Shown: piece after piece, positions 45,710 to 57,617 of the stretch
Position numbering within the stretch: position 1 is the stretch's first letter
Layout of the letters: each line of letters opens with the position of its first letter
From: Hofstenia miamia
Lineage: Eukaryota > Xenacoelomorpha > Acoela
Assembly (NCBI GenBank): GCA_004352715.1
Contig: SCFE01000002.1
Coordinates: 3,596,269-3,660,268 of the forward strand
DNA length: 64,000 nucleotides
Reading direction: 5' to 3'
Translations under genes and position numbers: made by a program
The notes under the pieces: model-generated
Databases searched by the model: none
What the model was told of the DNA's origin: nothing
What the model saw: only the letters and a program-made list of their open reading frames with translations

Positions 45710-47110
45710 AGATTGCCTTTGACTGGTTAAATAAAAAAATTGTCGATAAAAATATTGAAAATTCCAAATTAAAGTGATGAAATGAATTTGAGGTGTTTCG
45801 CCCCGCTTGTTGTTACTCACGGCGGAGATATTCCCTCTGCGCACATCCCTACCTATAACAAACAGAATAGGACCATGCTTAATTACATATTATATACTAT
45901 ATGTCTGCATGGGTAGACAATATTAAATTGATATTGCAATTAACCTATTTAATACTTTAAAAAATCGATTGTCAATTATTTAAGAGTCACTTAAATCTTC
46001 CTGAAATATATAATCAATTTCCGATTCCAGAAGCATTATTATCCTATCTGGTAAGGTTATATAGCATTGACTGTTGAATGTACTGCACAATTTGATGACC
46101 CAAAAATATATCATGCTTCCATCATCCAATTCACTGTTTTTTGTATATTGAAGGCTTAACCTTATTTCGCATCATTGTGACATTCTGTCGAACACCTCAT
46201 CTTGTCATGTCAAACCTAAAGAAACTAAACTATGATCACAGCATATACATAAAGTATGTACGGCTGAAACAAATTTGCCATTAGCGATTATGATTAGTGG
46301 CAATATCTAACTTTTGATTTTGTAAAACAATTTCTTCTTAGTGCTAACAGATGTATGAAGCACAAGTAACCTTTCTGTTACCTCACAATGATTTTTCTTT
46401 GAAAATCTTTTTGTTTTATGTATTGATTTTTATTAATACCAACTAGTAAACTTACTATGATTTTTATCTAATATTTTTATTCTAATTATTGCAACAATTA
46501 TAAATAATCTATTGATTACTTTACTAAACTAGAAAAATATCTTTGTAGGGTTCCAATTAAAAATTGCCTACTTCTGCGTGTCTGTAATTTATGACGAGGA
46601 GCAATTTAATGCGCTTCTTAAGTGAAACTAGGAATGAGAAATATAGCTATTTTGAATGAAATGTTTATGAAATTATAGCATTTTGAAAAGATAGGCTGAA
46701 ATTGAACAAATAGACTACAGTTTTAGTGAATGCTATATGATTTTTTAACGTTTTGAAATTGCATATTAGTATCATATTCTCTTGAAGAATGGAATTTAGT
46801 ATTTTCAATTCAATGTCCAGATTTTGATAGTTTCTATTCTAAGATACCTTACTTTGTTTTAGCAAGCCGCAAAATTGTAGAAAACTTCTTAAAAAATCTG
46901 ATTAGATTTTTTGAAATTTAAGAATGTAAAGAATTTCTAGAGATCACTCTACTTCAAAGGAAAGAAGTGCTTCCTATTGAAATTAGGAACAGTTAACAGT
47001 GCATCAGCCTGTATTCGAAACTCGCTTCACTCATTGATCTATGGAACACTAAGTGTGGTAGGCAGTCTAATAATGGTTGCATTCGTGTGGGTGTAGGGAT
47101 ATATATATAT
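45710..47110. other. Intergenic, no gene
   Basis: 1.4 kb of AT-rich DNA ending in a TA microsatellite (47099-47110) that runs into a gap. No coding or repeat signal. Confidence 0.4.
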
Positions 47111-47486
47111 NNNNNNNNNNNNNNNNNNNNNNNNNNNNNNNNNNNNNNNNNNNNNNNNNNNNNNNNNNNNNNNNNNNNNNNNNNNNNNNNNNNNNNNNNN
47201 NNNNNNNNNNNNNNNNNNNNNNNNNNNNNNNNNNNNNNNNNNNNNNNNNNNNNNNNNNNNNNNNNNNNNNNNNNNNNNNNNNNNNNNNNNNNNNNNNNNN
47301 NNNNNNNNNNNNNNNNNNNNNNNNNNNNNNNNNNNNNNNNNNNNNNNNNNNNNNNNNNNNNNNNNNNNNNNNNNNNNNNNNNNNNNNNNNNNNNNNNNNN
47401 NNNNNNNNNNNNNNNNNNNNNNNNNNNNNNNNNNNNNNNNNNNNNNNNNNNNNNNNNNNNNNNNNNNNNNNNNNNNNNNNNNNNNN
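47111..47486. other. Assembly gap, 376 N
   Basis: Unsequenced; flanked on both sides by TA microsatellite, so the gap probably covers a TA-rich tract. Confidence 0.98.
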
Positions 47487-47499
47487 TATATATATATTT

Positions 47500-48366
47500 C
47501 TCCTCATATTTATGTTCGGAAATTACAAGTCGTCGTACATAAAAAAAATTTTGACAATAACTTTGCAAAAAACATTCGACCAGCAATAATAGGCAGTGGC
47601 CGTACCAAACATCCCCTAAATTTATGTTTTATTAATACCGAAAACCGAATTTCCATCAATACATTGTACAGTTAAATCTTGAATCAGCTGTTTTGTGAAT
47701 AGCACAATAGTTGCCACAACATCCTTGGCTGTAAGCACATCCTGAACAACTGGATGAGAAATCTTCATATTTTAAACATCTTGAAGTTTGCTTCTCAACA
47801 AAATGAATTTTTAAGTGAATATAATTGAGCAGCATTTTTTGGTTGACAAGTGATATCCGAATTTTGAATACGCTTAGCATAAGCTCCATTAATTTAAGAA
47901 CTGCTACGGACGTCTCAAGCACAATATCTATCTAGAAAGGACCAAGCTAGATTTTATAATGCTATCTAGATTTGGTACGCAATCACTTAATAGCCAATCA
48001 ACAAAGAGCAAGGAGCAGTCGATGCTGTGCCCGTTAATAATATGATTTTTGGTAAAGATTTTTTCGTACTAACGTGACGCGTGATGAAATTAATATCCGT
48101 GCAAATAATTGCTTTTCGTGGGGCCCTTTGCGAAACATTATTGGCTAACAAAGAATTCTATATTCAAAGCTCGGGGTTTCTTATACTACGCTGTTGGTAA
48201 TAACACATTGTAATTTTGAATTCTTTCAACTCCTCCAATTTTATGTTGCATTTATATAAAGTCTTGGCTTAATTTATATTTGACCTCCATAACATATGAA
48301 TGAAAAAATGTAAAATATATTTATGATTTTCATCTAGAAAATCATTTTGTCTCTTTTATAGCTTGC
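47500..48366. other. Intergenic, no gene
   Basis: Contains an 88-codon minus-strand open frame (47656-47922) with a Cys-rich end (SSSCSGCAYSQGCCGNYC) that I cannot assign. It has no splice or homology support. Confidence 0.3.
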
Positions 48367-48787
48367 ATGCAGCGATGTATATTATTATATTGCAATAAGG
48401 ACTCTTATTCCTTCCTGCGTTCTCTTCATTCCAAGCCCGAGCTCCCCAATTTGAGATGGAACCTTCGTTCTGCTCACTCTGACCTGGAGAAGGCTGATCT
48501 GTTCAACGCGTATTTTGCCTCTAACTTCTCTGTACNNNNNNNNNNNNNNNNNNNNNNNNNNNNNNNNNNNNNNNNNNNNNNNNNNNNNNNNNNNNNNNNN
48601 NNNNNNNNNNNNNNNNNNNNNNNNNNNNNNNNNNNNNNNNNNNNNNNNNNNNNNNNTCCTTCTCCGACTTCGCCTACTCTTCCATTTGCTCCTATTTCAT
48701 CTCCTGTGACTGTCCTCGCTGCCGTAAAACTTGACTTGTTTTTATTTTCTTGTTGTGTATGCCTTCAGCGGCTAAATAAAGTCATTG

Positions 48788-48818
<31 letters not shown>
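48367..48818 (+). mobile_element. LINE fragment and 3' end, interrupted by a 121-N gap
   Basis: Before the gap the plus strand reads KDSYSFLRSLHSKPELPNLR and EKADLFNAYFASNFSV, the segment ahead of the reverse transcriptase in many LINEs (NaYFaSvF). After the gap (48536-48656) comes the 3' end shared with 45068 and 56823: TCCTTCTCCGACTTCGCCTA, then CTTCAGCGGCTAAATAAAGT and a (TTA)n tail to 48818. Most of the reverse transcriptase must be missing unless the gap is larger than its stated size. Confidence 0.72.
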
Positions 48819-48820
<2 letters not shown>

Positions 48821-48866
48821 ATCAAAAAATATATTGTCTAAAATTTTTCGGCTGCAAAATATTTAT

Positions 48867-49436
48867 TTAATTTTTTCTACATATTTCTAATTTATATTCT
48901 TTTGTTCTGCTTGTTAAGAGGAGGCTGAAGCATAAAATTTGCCAGCAACTGTGACTTTTGTTGCTGGAATTTTTATTATCTTCACTTAACCTTTGACACT
49001 TGACTCCCTTGTAATACTTGAGCGAAGACTCTTTTAGTATATTAAATGCCGCACCTTTGGAAATTTCCAACTTTGAGGCTATCTGCCTCTGACTGTAATG
49101 TCTTCTGCTTTTGTCTGGTGGAGTAACAGCAAGAGTGACTACAGATTGTCGCTTGGGAGATTCCAAACTGATTTGCCTTCCACTTCCTACCTTTCGCCTT
49201 CCTGCGACTGGAGATCCTTCTCTTTTAAGATGAACGACAACACAGTCCATTTGTCGTTTGCTAATTTCACTGAAGAATTTCGGAAGCACTTTAGCACACT
49301 TCGATAAGCTCCATGTAGGGTGCTTTTCCTTAAAAAATACAAAAACCACCTTGCGCTGGAAGTCGGTCATTTCTTGGGCGTTAAAGAATGAAATGATTGC
49401 TTCTGACCGAGGTGCAAAGTCTAAAAATAGAAACAC
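48867..49436 (-). mobile_element. Tc1/mariner-type transposase, N-terminal half
   Basis: A 189-codon open frame with two helix-turn-helix-like parts. It includes MTDFQRKVVFVFFKEKHPTW and SLSKCAKVLPKFFSEISKRQ, then GRRKVGSGRQISLESPKRQS (basic linker with GSGR), then HYSQRQIASKLEISKGAAFN and ILKESSLKYYKGVKCQRLSE. This is the DNA-binding half of an IS630-Tc1-mariner transposase. The catalytic DDE half is absent: after QRLSEDNK the frame decays and stops. The likely start is an internal Met (EMTDF) near 49373. It is the longest unbroken transposase frame in this part of the window. Confidence 0.6.
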
Positions 49437-49519
49437 GTCACGTCATGCATGGCAATCAATATCCACGACATCAGCCGTTTCTGCGAATTGTTACCGTTTT
49501 TTAATGGGAACCCTGTAGA

Positions 49520-50219
49520 TCAGAATGCTTTGTTTGGAATAATATCTTACTATTCAGAGTATAGAGAGTAAGTGCTTCTGTACGCCTCAAAATGTGCATT
49601 TGCAAATCTATCTTATGACAAAATTATTGTAAATATAATATTTATACATTTTTCCCTAAAATAAATTTTTTAGAAATATTGGCAACTACTGTTTTGACAA
49701 TCATTTCTTGCGCCATCTACCCCTTCTTGCATGCATTCTTAAAAACATAGGTATCTACTGTTGAGCAACGATTTTCCAAATTACTCGGCTCTATAATTTT
49801 AATTGTTGTTTCTGTGAACATCTACAGAGTTATGCCTAAATTTTTTCTGTGATATACAAGAAGAGGTGAACATTTGATAGTATCAAATTTACCTGCCAGA
49901 TCTGGAATTTCAGCAAGAATGTGATCCCAAATCGTTCGTCATCATTATTGAAAATGATATTGCATTGGTGCAATAATGGGTTAATTTTTCTCTCAAAAAC
50001 CGCACATATATAGCAGCATCATATCCTAGTTATGGTAATTCCTTTAATAGAAAAGACATGTGCAATTAAATTTAAATCCAAATTGGCTATTTGTCTCACT
50101 TTTCCATCATGGGTGCTTTAAGGTTTTAACTATGGGTTGAAATCCTCGCGAAAGAGAACAAGTGAATCATAACACTGAATAATCGTTGTTGTGCATAGTG
50201 TTTAAAGCGATCTGCAACC
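49520..50219. other. Intergenic, no feature
   Basis: AT-rich; nothing recognised. Confidence 0.35.
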
Positions 50220-51101
50220 AGACAGGCTCATGTCCAAATATAATTGTCGCCTCACAGTGGATGCGTTAATATATTTGATAAATGCAGAAGCACTTGAAAA
50301 CATGTTGTGAATGTATGAACTTGAGGAGCAGAATTAAGAACCAAATTAAGTGTATAACTTAAACAATGAACATAAAGTGCGTGAGAATTTCTTGTCGTGG
50401 CCAGATATTGTGACAGCACTGCCGTAACCCTGGCCCTGGTCAATCAAAAACAATTTCGGCAGGTTACATTCTGTAAGAAGATTAAGAATTTTAGCTGTAT
50501 TTGCTTTGGCTTATAGGTCTTTGGGTTGAATTAAAAAATTATATTTTTTCAAGATCTTGTGCTGTTTCTCATCTTGAGCCTGCTTGGCATAATAAATGCA
50601 AAACCATAGTTGTTTACCAAGGTCTGTAGTTTCGTCAACCTTGACACTTTTATATCTTAAAGAAACTCGCGTGTTGCTCAACATTGTACATATTTATTCA
50701 GTTTGCACTGTTTTGCTGATGTAGTTGGCAAACTGCTTTCTTTGGGATAAATGGTTTGGTAGGACTGTATCCCCAGTATCAATTCGAAACTAAAGGAGAG
50801 CCCGAAATTTAACTCGTGTTGCTACAATGTTATAAACCCGTCATCGCGGGGATCTCTTTCAGAAAGTCAATTTCCTCCTTAATTGTGAGTATACGGCGTT
50901 TCCTATTTTCTGCCACAAATCTACTTCGTTTGAATCAACTAAATTTGTTATAGCTATTGACGTTCTAAAAAACTTTCTTGACCACAGATATTGTGTTCTG
51001 GTATGGGATTTTAGAGTTCCGTCAGATCCGGTTAATTTTGATAGTGGCGTGTTTGCCAACCTTCCTAAATCGGTTTGCTTAAAACCATTCGTAAAAACCA
51101 T
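50220..51101 (-). mobile_element. hAT/ZMYM1-like transposase relic (DUF4371-type)
   Basis: Minus-strand pieces in order: SDGTLKSHTRTQYLWSRKFF (about 51.0 kb); SVKVDETTDLGKQLWFCIYY (about 50.6 kb), containing the DETTD acidic block of hAT-related domains; LFLIDQGQGYGSAVTISGHD (about 50.43 kb), corresponding to the GQ.YDGA..MSG block; HALYVHCLSYTLNLVLNSA (about 50.34 kb), the A.YvHC.aH.LNLv block with Ser-Tyr where Ala-His is usual. Frames are broken. The C-terminal dimerisation part is not seen. Confidence 0.65.
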
Positions 51102-51520
51102 TGGCAGTATGCGGATTTAAATTTTAATTCAAAACAATCCTCTCTTAGCGCATTTTTAAATGATAATCCCAAAGAAATTAATTTTCCAATCACTCTGATT
51201 TATTTATTGACGGGAAAATACTTTAACCTCAATCTTCCCAACTTTTTTCCATTAAAACATTATATTAAAATTTGAAAAAAATCTATATACTCCATGATCG
51301 AACATACAAATCAACAAAGCAAACTGAACAAAGTCCTATTAAGTAATTAATATTGACATTGACTTTCATTACCATATTCAACTATAAAATTCAAACCAGA
51401 CTGCATTTTTATTTCATAAAAACTAAAATGCATGTGATTTGTATGAGGGTATATTGCAATGATTATTTTCACGTCTTTTTCAGCTAGTTTATGTTTTGAC
51501 TGTTAAAACATCGATTTGTT
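51102..51520. other. Intergenic, no feature
   Basis: Possibly the N-terminal side of the hAT-like relic (an NPHTANGFYEWF-type reading on the minus strand), too decayed to call. Confidence 0.3.
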
Positions 51521-51960
51521 AATTAATTTATAAATAAATGGAACAAACTCTTCTTAAAATGTAAGCATCAAAGCTTACTGTTTTCACAAATGTTGTTTGT
51601 TTTTCAACTTACTGAGTCCTTCCAGTCATTGATAGGACCACGATTTGTGCACGTTTTGTTTTAGAAATCTCCTTGGATGTCACAGTCTGAAATCCTTCAG
51701 AATTACTTGCAAATTTATTGCCAATCAAAATTACCTCGCTGTTAATGCAGCTGGAAATTATTTGATTGATTAGTTGTGGAATGATCTTTTACAGACGTCG
51801 CAGGACAATGAAAATGTCAAATATGGTTAATTTGACACTTGATCAAATATTTTTGGCTTGGACTGTATGCTAATTGTTGATTTATCCGAGTTCTACTGTA
51901 TTACATACTACCACGTGGCTTTTGCATTATCACTTTCGCAATTTGTAAAAATTCACCATT
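51521..51960. repeat. Segment present inverted at 61755-62145
   Basis: The reverse complement of this stretch recurs in the contig 60762-62201: 51530-51600 pairs with about 61755-61835, and 51690-51960 with 61837-62100. Between them this copy holds only about 90 bp of Tc1-type sequence (51610-51700, minus strand), whereas the other copy holds a Tc1 relic of about 740 bp. Confidence 0.82.
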
Positions 51961-53049
51961 TCGAATGCTGCATTTTGCACCATTACCAATAGACACATTT
52001 CTTGAAGTAAGTTCATCAAAAGCACTGCAAATTAAAATTGTCTGCCAAAAAATTTTCTTTAAATTTGCCATCTATGCAAAATTAAGTATGATATGTTTGA
52101 GCATTTTCTCTTCCAACATATCAAGCATATTGTTAACAATTTTGTGGTTTTGTGACCAAATTCGGCCGAAAGTGTTTTTCTTTCGGTTAAAAACAGTTTT
52201 TCGACGCTACTACTCTTAGCCGTGGATTACTAAATGTTTTGTTAGATGAAATGCGATTCTGAATGCTCGTTGCCTAGTGCAACATATACTTTTGGATACT
52301 AAGAAAAGATTGATTAACTTTTCGGACAATAAATGTTAGTGTTTTTGTAATATGTTTCATGAAACTCGATATAAAAACGTTCCACTCTTTTGGCTGCTTC
52401 AATAAAATTGTATTTTCTCTAACAAAAATGTTGTTTAAATACATATACAAACTAGAATGATTTATGAAATATCAACTAGTCTGTTTTGAGCGATTTATCA
52501 ACTGTTTGACGAAAAAGAGTTTATGTAATTCCATGTAATTTGCATTTTTGTCTCACTTTTATTAGATTAAGCTAATATCAATGAAATGCACTTAAAACGA
52601 GGCTTAAGAACAGTTTCATTATATTTTTAAGCTGATCTGGATAACATAATGAAGAATATTTCTTTCATCATTTATTCATATTTTGTGTGCACCAATATAC
52701 TTTTCATTTGAATGCTTCTGAATAGTGTAATGAACCGTTTCCATTTGAAACAGTGTTGTTTCGTGGTTGGCCAGGTTACTTTGTTTTAAAATCTTAAAAA
52801 TAATTTTACACAATGCCTGGTAGTTGGTAAATATGTTGCGACATCGCTAAAGGTTCCACAGGGAGTGGATTAAAGAAACTACTGCATAATTGAATGATTG
52901 AATGTCAACCGTGGGGAATAGTCCTACTTGGCGCAGGTTTGCGCTCTCAATGTGCTTTTGCATTGATATTATATTTTGACCGGTCGTTATTAGTAATATA
53001 TCTTTAAAAAATAATTCACAAATTTTATGTTAGTAATTTTTTATTTTAG
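51961..53049. other. Sequence upstream of TMEM222 exon, no gene
   Basis: AT-rich. If TMEM222 has a separate 5' exon or promoter it should be here or further upstream, but I cannot place either. Confidence 0.35.
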
Positions 53050-53203
53050 GGAGCATTTGAAAATCCCTTTAAAAATGAACGATGATAAACACCGATATCC
53101 TTATTCTATTGTGTGGACTCCTTTGCCATTGATATCTTGGATAATTCCTTTTATTGGGCATGTTGGAATTTGTCACAGTAATGGCATCATCAGAGATTTT
53201 CAG
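53050..53203 (+). CDS. TMEM222: TMEM222 exon with start codon
   Basis: The acceptor TTTTTTATTTTAG ends at 53049, 25 bases ahead of ATG 53075; 43 codons follow to the donor TTTCAG followed by GTATTC, phase 0. The frame is open upstream of the ATG through the acceptor, so either a 5' exon adds coding sequence or the acceptor joins a noncoding or trans-spliced leader. The Met start gives MNDDKHRYPYSIVWTPLP, which matches family N-termini directly before the conserved block. Confidence 0.88.
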
Positions 53204-56200
53204 GTATTCAAGTATCCAACTATTTTCACTAAACTCTTTTAAATTCCATTTTTGCGTAATCTTATATTTTGATCATTGTAGTTTTAACGGTTTTCTTTGT
53301 ATGAATAAATCTATGGAGTTCAACCACTAGATTTGATTTCTTTTGCAAAGCTTCAGTTTCTAATGAGATTTTTGTTTTTCTCGTGGTTTTTCTATTAAAT
53401 ATGTTGTTTTATTCATTTGTTAGTGTTGCATTNNNNNNNNNNNNNNNNNNNNNNNNNNNNNNNNNNNNNNNNNNNNNNNNNNNNNNNNNNNNNNNNNNNN
53501 NNNNNNNNNNNNNNNNNNNNNNNNNNNNNNNNNNNNNNNNNNNNNNNNNNNNNNNNNNNNNNNNNNNNNNNNNNNNNNNNNNNNNNNNNNNNNNNNNNNN
53601 NNNNNNNNNNNNNNNNNNNNNNNNNNNNNNNNNNNNNNNNNNNNNNNNNNNNNNNNNNNNNNNNNNNNNNNNNNNNNNNNNNNNNNNNNNNNNNNNNNNN
53701 NNNNNNNNNNNNNNNNNNNNNNNNNNNNNNNNNNNNNNNNNNNNNNNNNNNNNNNNNNNNNNNNNNNNNNNNNNNNNNNNNNNNNNNNNNNNNNNNNNNN
53801 NNNNNNNNNNNNNNNNNNNNNNNNNNNNNNNNNNNNNNNNNNNNNNNNNNNNNNNNNNNNNNNNNNNNNNNNNNNNNNNNNNNNNNNNNNNNNNNNNNNN
53901 NNNNNNNNNNNNNNNNNNNNNNNNNNNNNNNNNNNNNNNNNNNNNNNNNNNNNNNNNNNNNNNNNNNNNNNNNNNNNNNNNNNNNNNNNNNNNNNNNNNN
54001 NNNNNNNNNNNNNNNNNNNNNNNNNNNNNNNNNNNNNNNNNNNNNNNNNNNNNNNNNNNNNNNNNNNNNNNNNNNNNNNNNNNNNNNNNNNNNNNNNNNN
54101 NNNNNNNNNNNNNNNNNNNNNNNNNNNNNNNNNNNNNNNNNNNNNNNNNNNNNNNNNNNNNNNNNNNNNNNNNNNNNNNNNNNNNNNNNNNNNNNNNNNN
54201 NNNNNNNNNNNNNNNNNNNNNNNNNNNNNNNNNNNNNNNNNNNNNNNNNNNNNNNNNNNNNNNNNNNNNNNNNNNNNNNNNNNNNNNNNNNNNNNNNNNN
54301 NNNNNNNNNNNNNNNNNNNNNNNNNNNNNNNNNNNNNNNNNNNNNNNNNNNNNNNNNNNNNNNNNNNNNNNNNNNNNNNNNNNNNNNNNNNNNNNNNNNN
54401 NNNNNNNNNNNNNNNNNNNNNNNNNNNNNNNNTATCTTGTCCTCAGTAACAGAAAAATGTTTTATATTGCTAAAACGGATCATTTTAAAAATGGATGGTA
54501 ATACTTTAGAGCAGTCTGTTTCCCCTAGTAATAATTGACAATATATTATCTGGTATCCGGCAGTCAAATTATCCGGTATCCAGTATATTCAATTCACTAT
54601 CCGGATCCTATTTATTAAGTAATTATTAGACAGTGTTTGAATTTAAATGTACAGTGGTAATGCATACTGAATAAATTATTTTGTAATGAGAGAAAAGTTT
54701 GTGCTATTGTTTTCAAAACCTTTTCCTACTAAACAAATTGATAACATAAGCTTTAAAAAATGTTTTGAAAACAACGTTCAGATTTCTCAATTAATCACAG
54801 AANGAAATGCAAATAAACTAACACTTTTCAAACTAGCGGTTTAAATTATCACTCCTTGATCACTACTAATATATATATTAGTGCGCCTCGCCCCATGATT
54901 GGTTTCGGCGTTGTCAGGTTCTACGTGTATTTGACCTGTTGCATAACTGTGTAAATAAATTAATTGAGGAATCAAAGTTTGCAACATTTTTGAGAGACAC
55001 AGTGTCTCATCAAATCTTCGCTAGCAGTTATTATATCAATTGTTTAAAAACACTGCTAATTCGACATAATGCGATAAAATTAAATGCTCCCGTTGTTAAT
55101 GCAATTGAAGCTTTCTGTTATGATGATGAGCTTGTGGCTTTAAAAGTAATAAGTCCTTGTAACATTGAATTTATCGTATTATTGTTTTTATTCGCGTAAT
55201 CTAATTTTCTTTTCCTTCGAAAATAATTTTATTTTTTTGGAATTGGTCGTATATTCTGACCGCTGCCCGCACTCCAGTATTGGCTGACTAGTCTACTTTT
55301 GCCCCTAGTGTATAACTGCAAAGTATAAAACTATTTCGTAAATTTAGTAAATTTAGTGCAAATTTGAGAGAATACCATATTTCAAATTTTTAAACTTTTT
55401 TAAGGGAATTGGTGTCCTCGTCCATCCTCAGCACTCGCGTGATCGCACAATTTTGGCTTTGATTTTAATAAAAGAAACGCTTAAAATTTACCAGTCTTCT
55501 TCCTTTGCAGTACTGAATCTGATATACAAGATATGAAAGATTTGGGAAAAGAAGTATTTTAGCTAGAAAACGATTCAAATTAGTCCGAATACGAACATGA
55601 TCTGCCTTAAGATAAGACCTATTATAATACTTCAAAATGGATCCATCATCCATCTGCTACTTTTCGAGAGGGACGATACCTCTTTAGCAGAGATAACAAT
55701 GCAAAAAGTGACGTCGAACGCAATTACAAACATAAATATTCATTACCGCATTTTTCGGCTGCATTTTTTATGTATAATACTTAGGCTTTGTAGGCATAAG
55801 CGCTCTGTTAAAAAATATATATNNNNNNNNNNNNNNNNNNNNNNNNNNNNNNNNNNNNNNNNNNNNNNNNNNNNNNNNNNNNNNNNNNNNNNNNNNNNNN
55901 NNNNNNNNNNNNNNNNNNNNNNNNNNNNNNNNNNNNNNNNNNNNNNNNNNNNNNNNNNNNNNNNNNNNNNNNNNNNNNNNNNNNNNNNNNNNNNNNNNNN
56001 NNNNNNNNNNNNNNNNNNNNNNNNNNNNNNNNNNNNNNNNNNNNNNNNNNNNNNNNNNNNNNNNNNNNNNNNNNNNNNNNNNNNNNNNNNNNNNNNNNNN
56101 NNNNNNNNNNNNNNNNNNNNNNNNNNNNNNNNNNNNNNNNNNNNNNNNNNNNNNNNNNNNNNNNNNNNNNNNNNNNNNNNNNNNNNNNNNNNNNNNNNNN

Positions 56201-57576
56201 NNNNNNNNNNNNNNNNNNNNNNNNNNNNNNNNNNNNNNNNNNNNNNNNNNNNNNNNNNNNNNNNNNNNNNNNNNNNNNNNNNNNNNNNNNNNNNNNNNNN
56301 NNNNNNNNNNNNNNNNNNNNNNNNNNNNNNNNNNNNNNNNNNNNNNNNNNNNNNNNNNNNNNNNNNNNNNNNNNNNNNNNNNNNNNNNNNNNNNNNNNNN
56401 NNNNNNNNNNNNNNNNNNNNNNNNNNNNNNNNNNNNNNNNNNNNNNNNNNNNNNNNNNNNNNNNNNNNNNNNNNNNNNNNNNNNNNNNNNNNNNNNNNNN
56501 NNNNNNNNNNNNNNNNNNNNNNNNNNNNNNNNNNNNNNNNNNNNNNNNNNNNNNNNNNNNNNNNNNNNNNNNNNNNNNNNNNNNNNNNNNNNNNNNNNNN
56601 NNNNNNNNNNNNNNNNNNNNNNNNNNNNNNNNNNNNNNNNNNNNNNNNNNNNNNNNNNNNNNNNNNNNNNNNNNNNNNNNNNNNNNNNNNNNNNNNNNNN
56701 NNNNNNNNNNNNNNNNNNNNNNNNNNNNNNNNNNNNNNNNNNNNNNNNNNNNNNNNNNNNNNNNNNNNNNNNNNNNNNNNNNNNNNNNNNNNNNNNNNNN
56801 NNNNNNNNNNNNNNNNNNNNNNCCTTCTGTTCAATCGACTACTGACTCGCAAATTGGATCTTGATCCTTTTGATTTCATTAAGTTCTTTCATTAACTTCT
56901 CTACTTGCTCTGATGATGTTGTCACCTTCTCCATTCGTCGTACAAAGAAACATCGCACCCTTCACTCGTTTTTCAATCGTGCTTGTACTGCTGCTAATTA
57001 CATCTTGACTCGCAGCCCTCCAACTGCGATTGATTTCTTTTCCCCGCTACCGAGCTTCAAGAAATCTTTGATGGGTTTCCTCTTTGCTGAGCCCTTCTCC
57101 AACTTCGCCTACTCTTCCATTTGCTCCTATTTCATCTCCTGTGACTGTCCTCGCTGCCGTAAAACTTTACTTGTTTTTATTTTTTGTTGTGTATGCCTTC
57201 AGCGGCTAATAAAGTCATTGATTATTATTATTATTATTATTATTTGTTTAAGACATGGGTGCGATTTAAAAAATGTTTCCTCCAGAAATTATTTATAGTT
57301 TTAGTAAAACCATAGAATTTCGGATTATAAATTTAATTTTGCGAACTAACTTTTTGTTTAAGCGCCTATTTAGGGCCCTTATGTTATTGGGGAGGATGAT
57401 ATGGCTTTCGGTTGGCCGACCATGGTTTGGAAGTTAGATCCTAATCTCGCAACGAAAATGCCTTGGGATGAAGCTGTTCACGAAGCTTGCGAAGTTTATA
57501 AAGAGCGTGTTCATATACTCTGCTGGGACAATTGTCATAATCACGTTGGATACGCTCTTAATTTAATGAGGTTTTG

Positions 57577-57617
<41 letters not shown>

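Noticed and set aside
47656-47922. Small Cys-rich secreted protein on the minus strand
   Set aside because: No signal peptide, no splice sites in frame, and no family recognised; cysteines occur only in the last 45 codons.
43926-53049. Shared bidirectional promoter of KIF21 and TMEM222
   Set aside because: The start codons are about 9 kb apart with many transposons between; nothing promoter-like was seen.
53383-54567. Long open frames spanning the N gaps (also at 47.0-47.6, 55.6-56.9, 59.5-60.8 and 62.0-63.3 kb)
   Set aside because: They are open only because N cannot be read as a stop.
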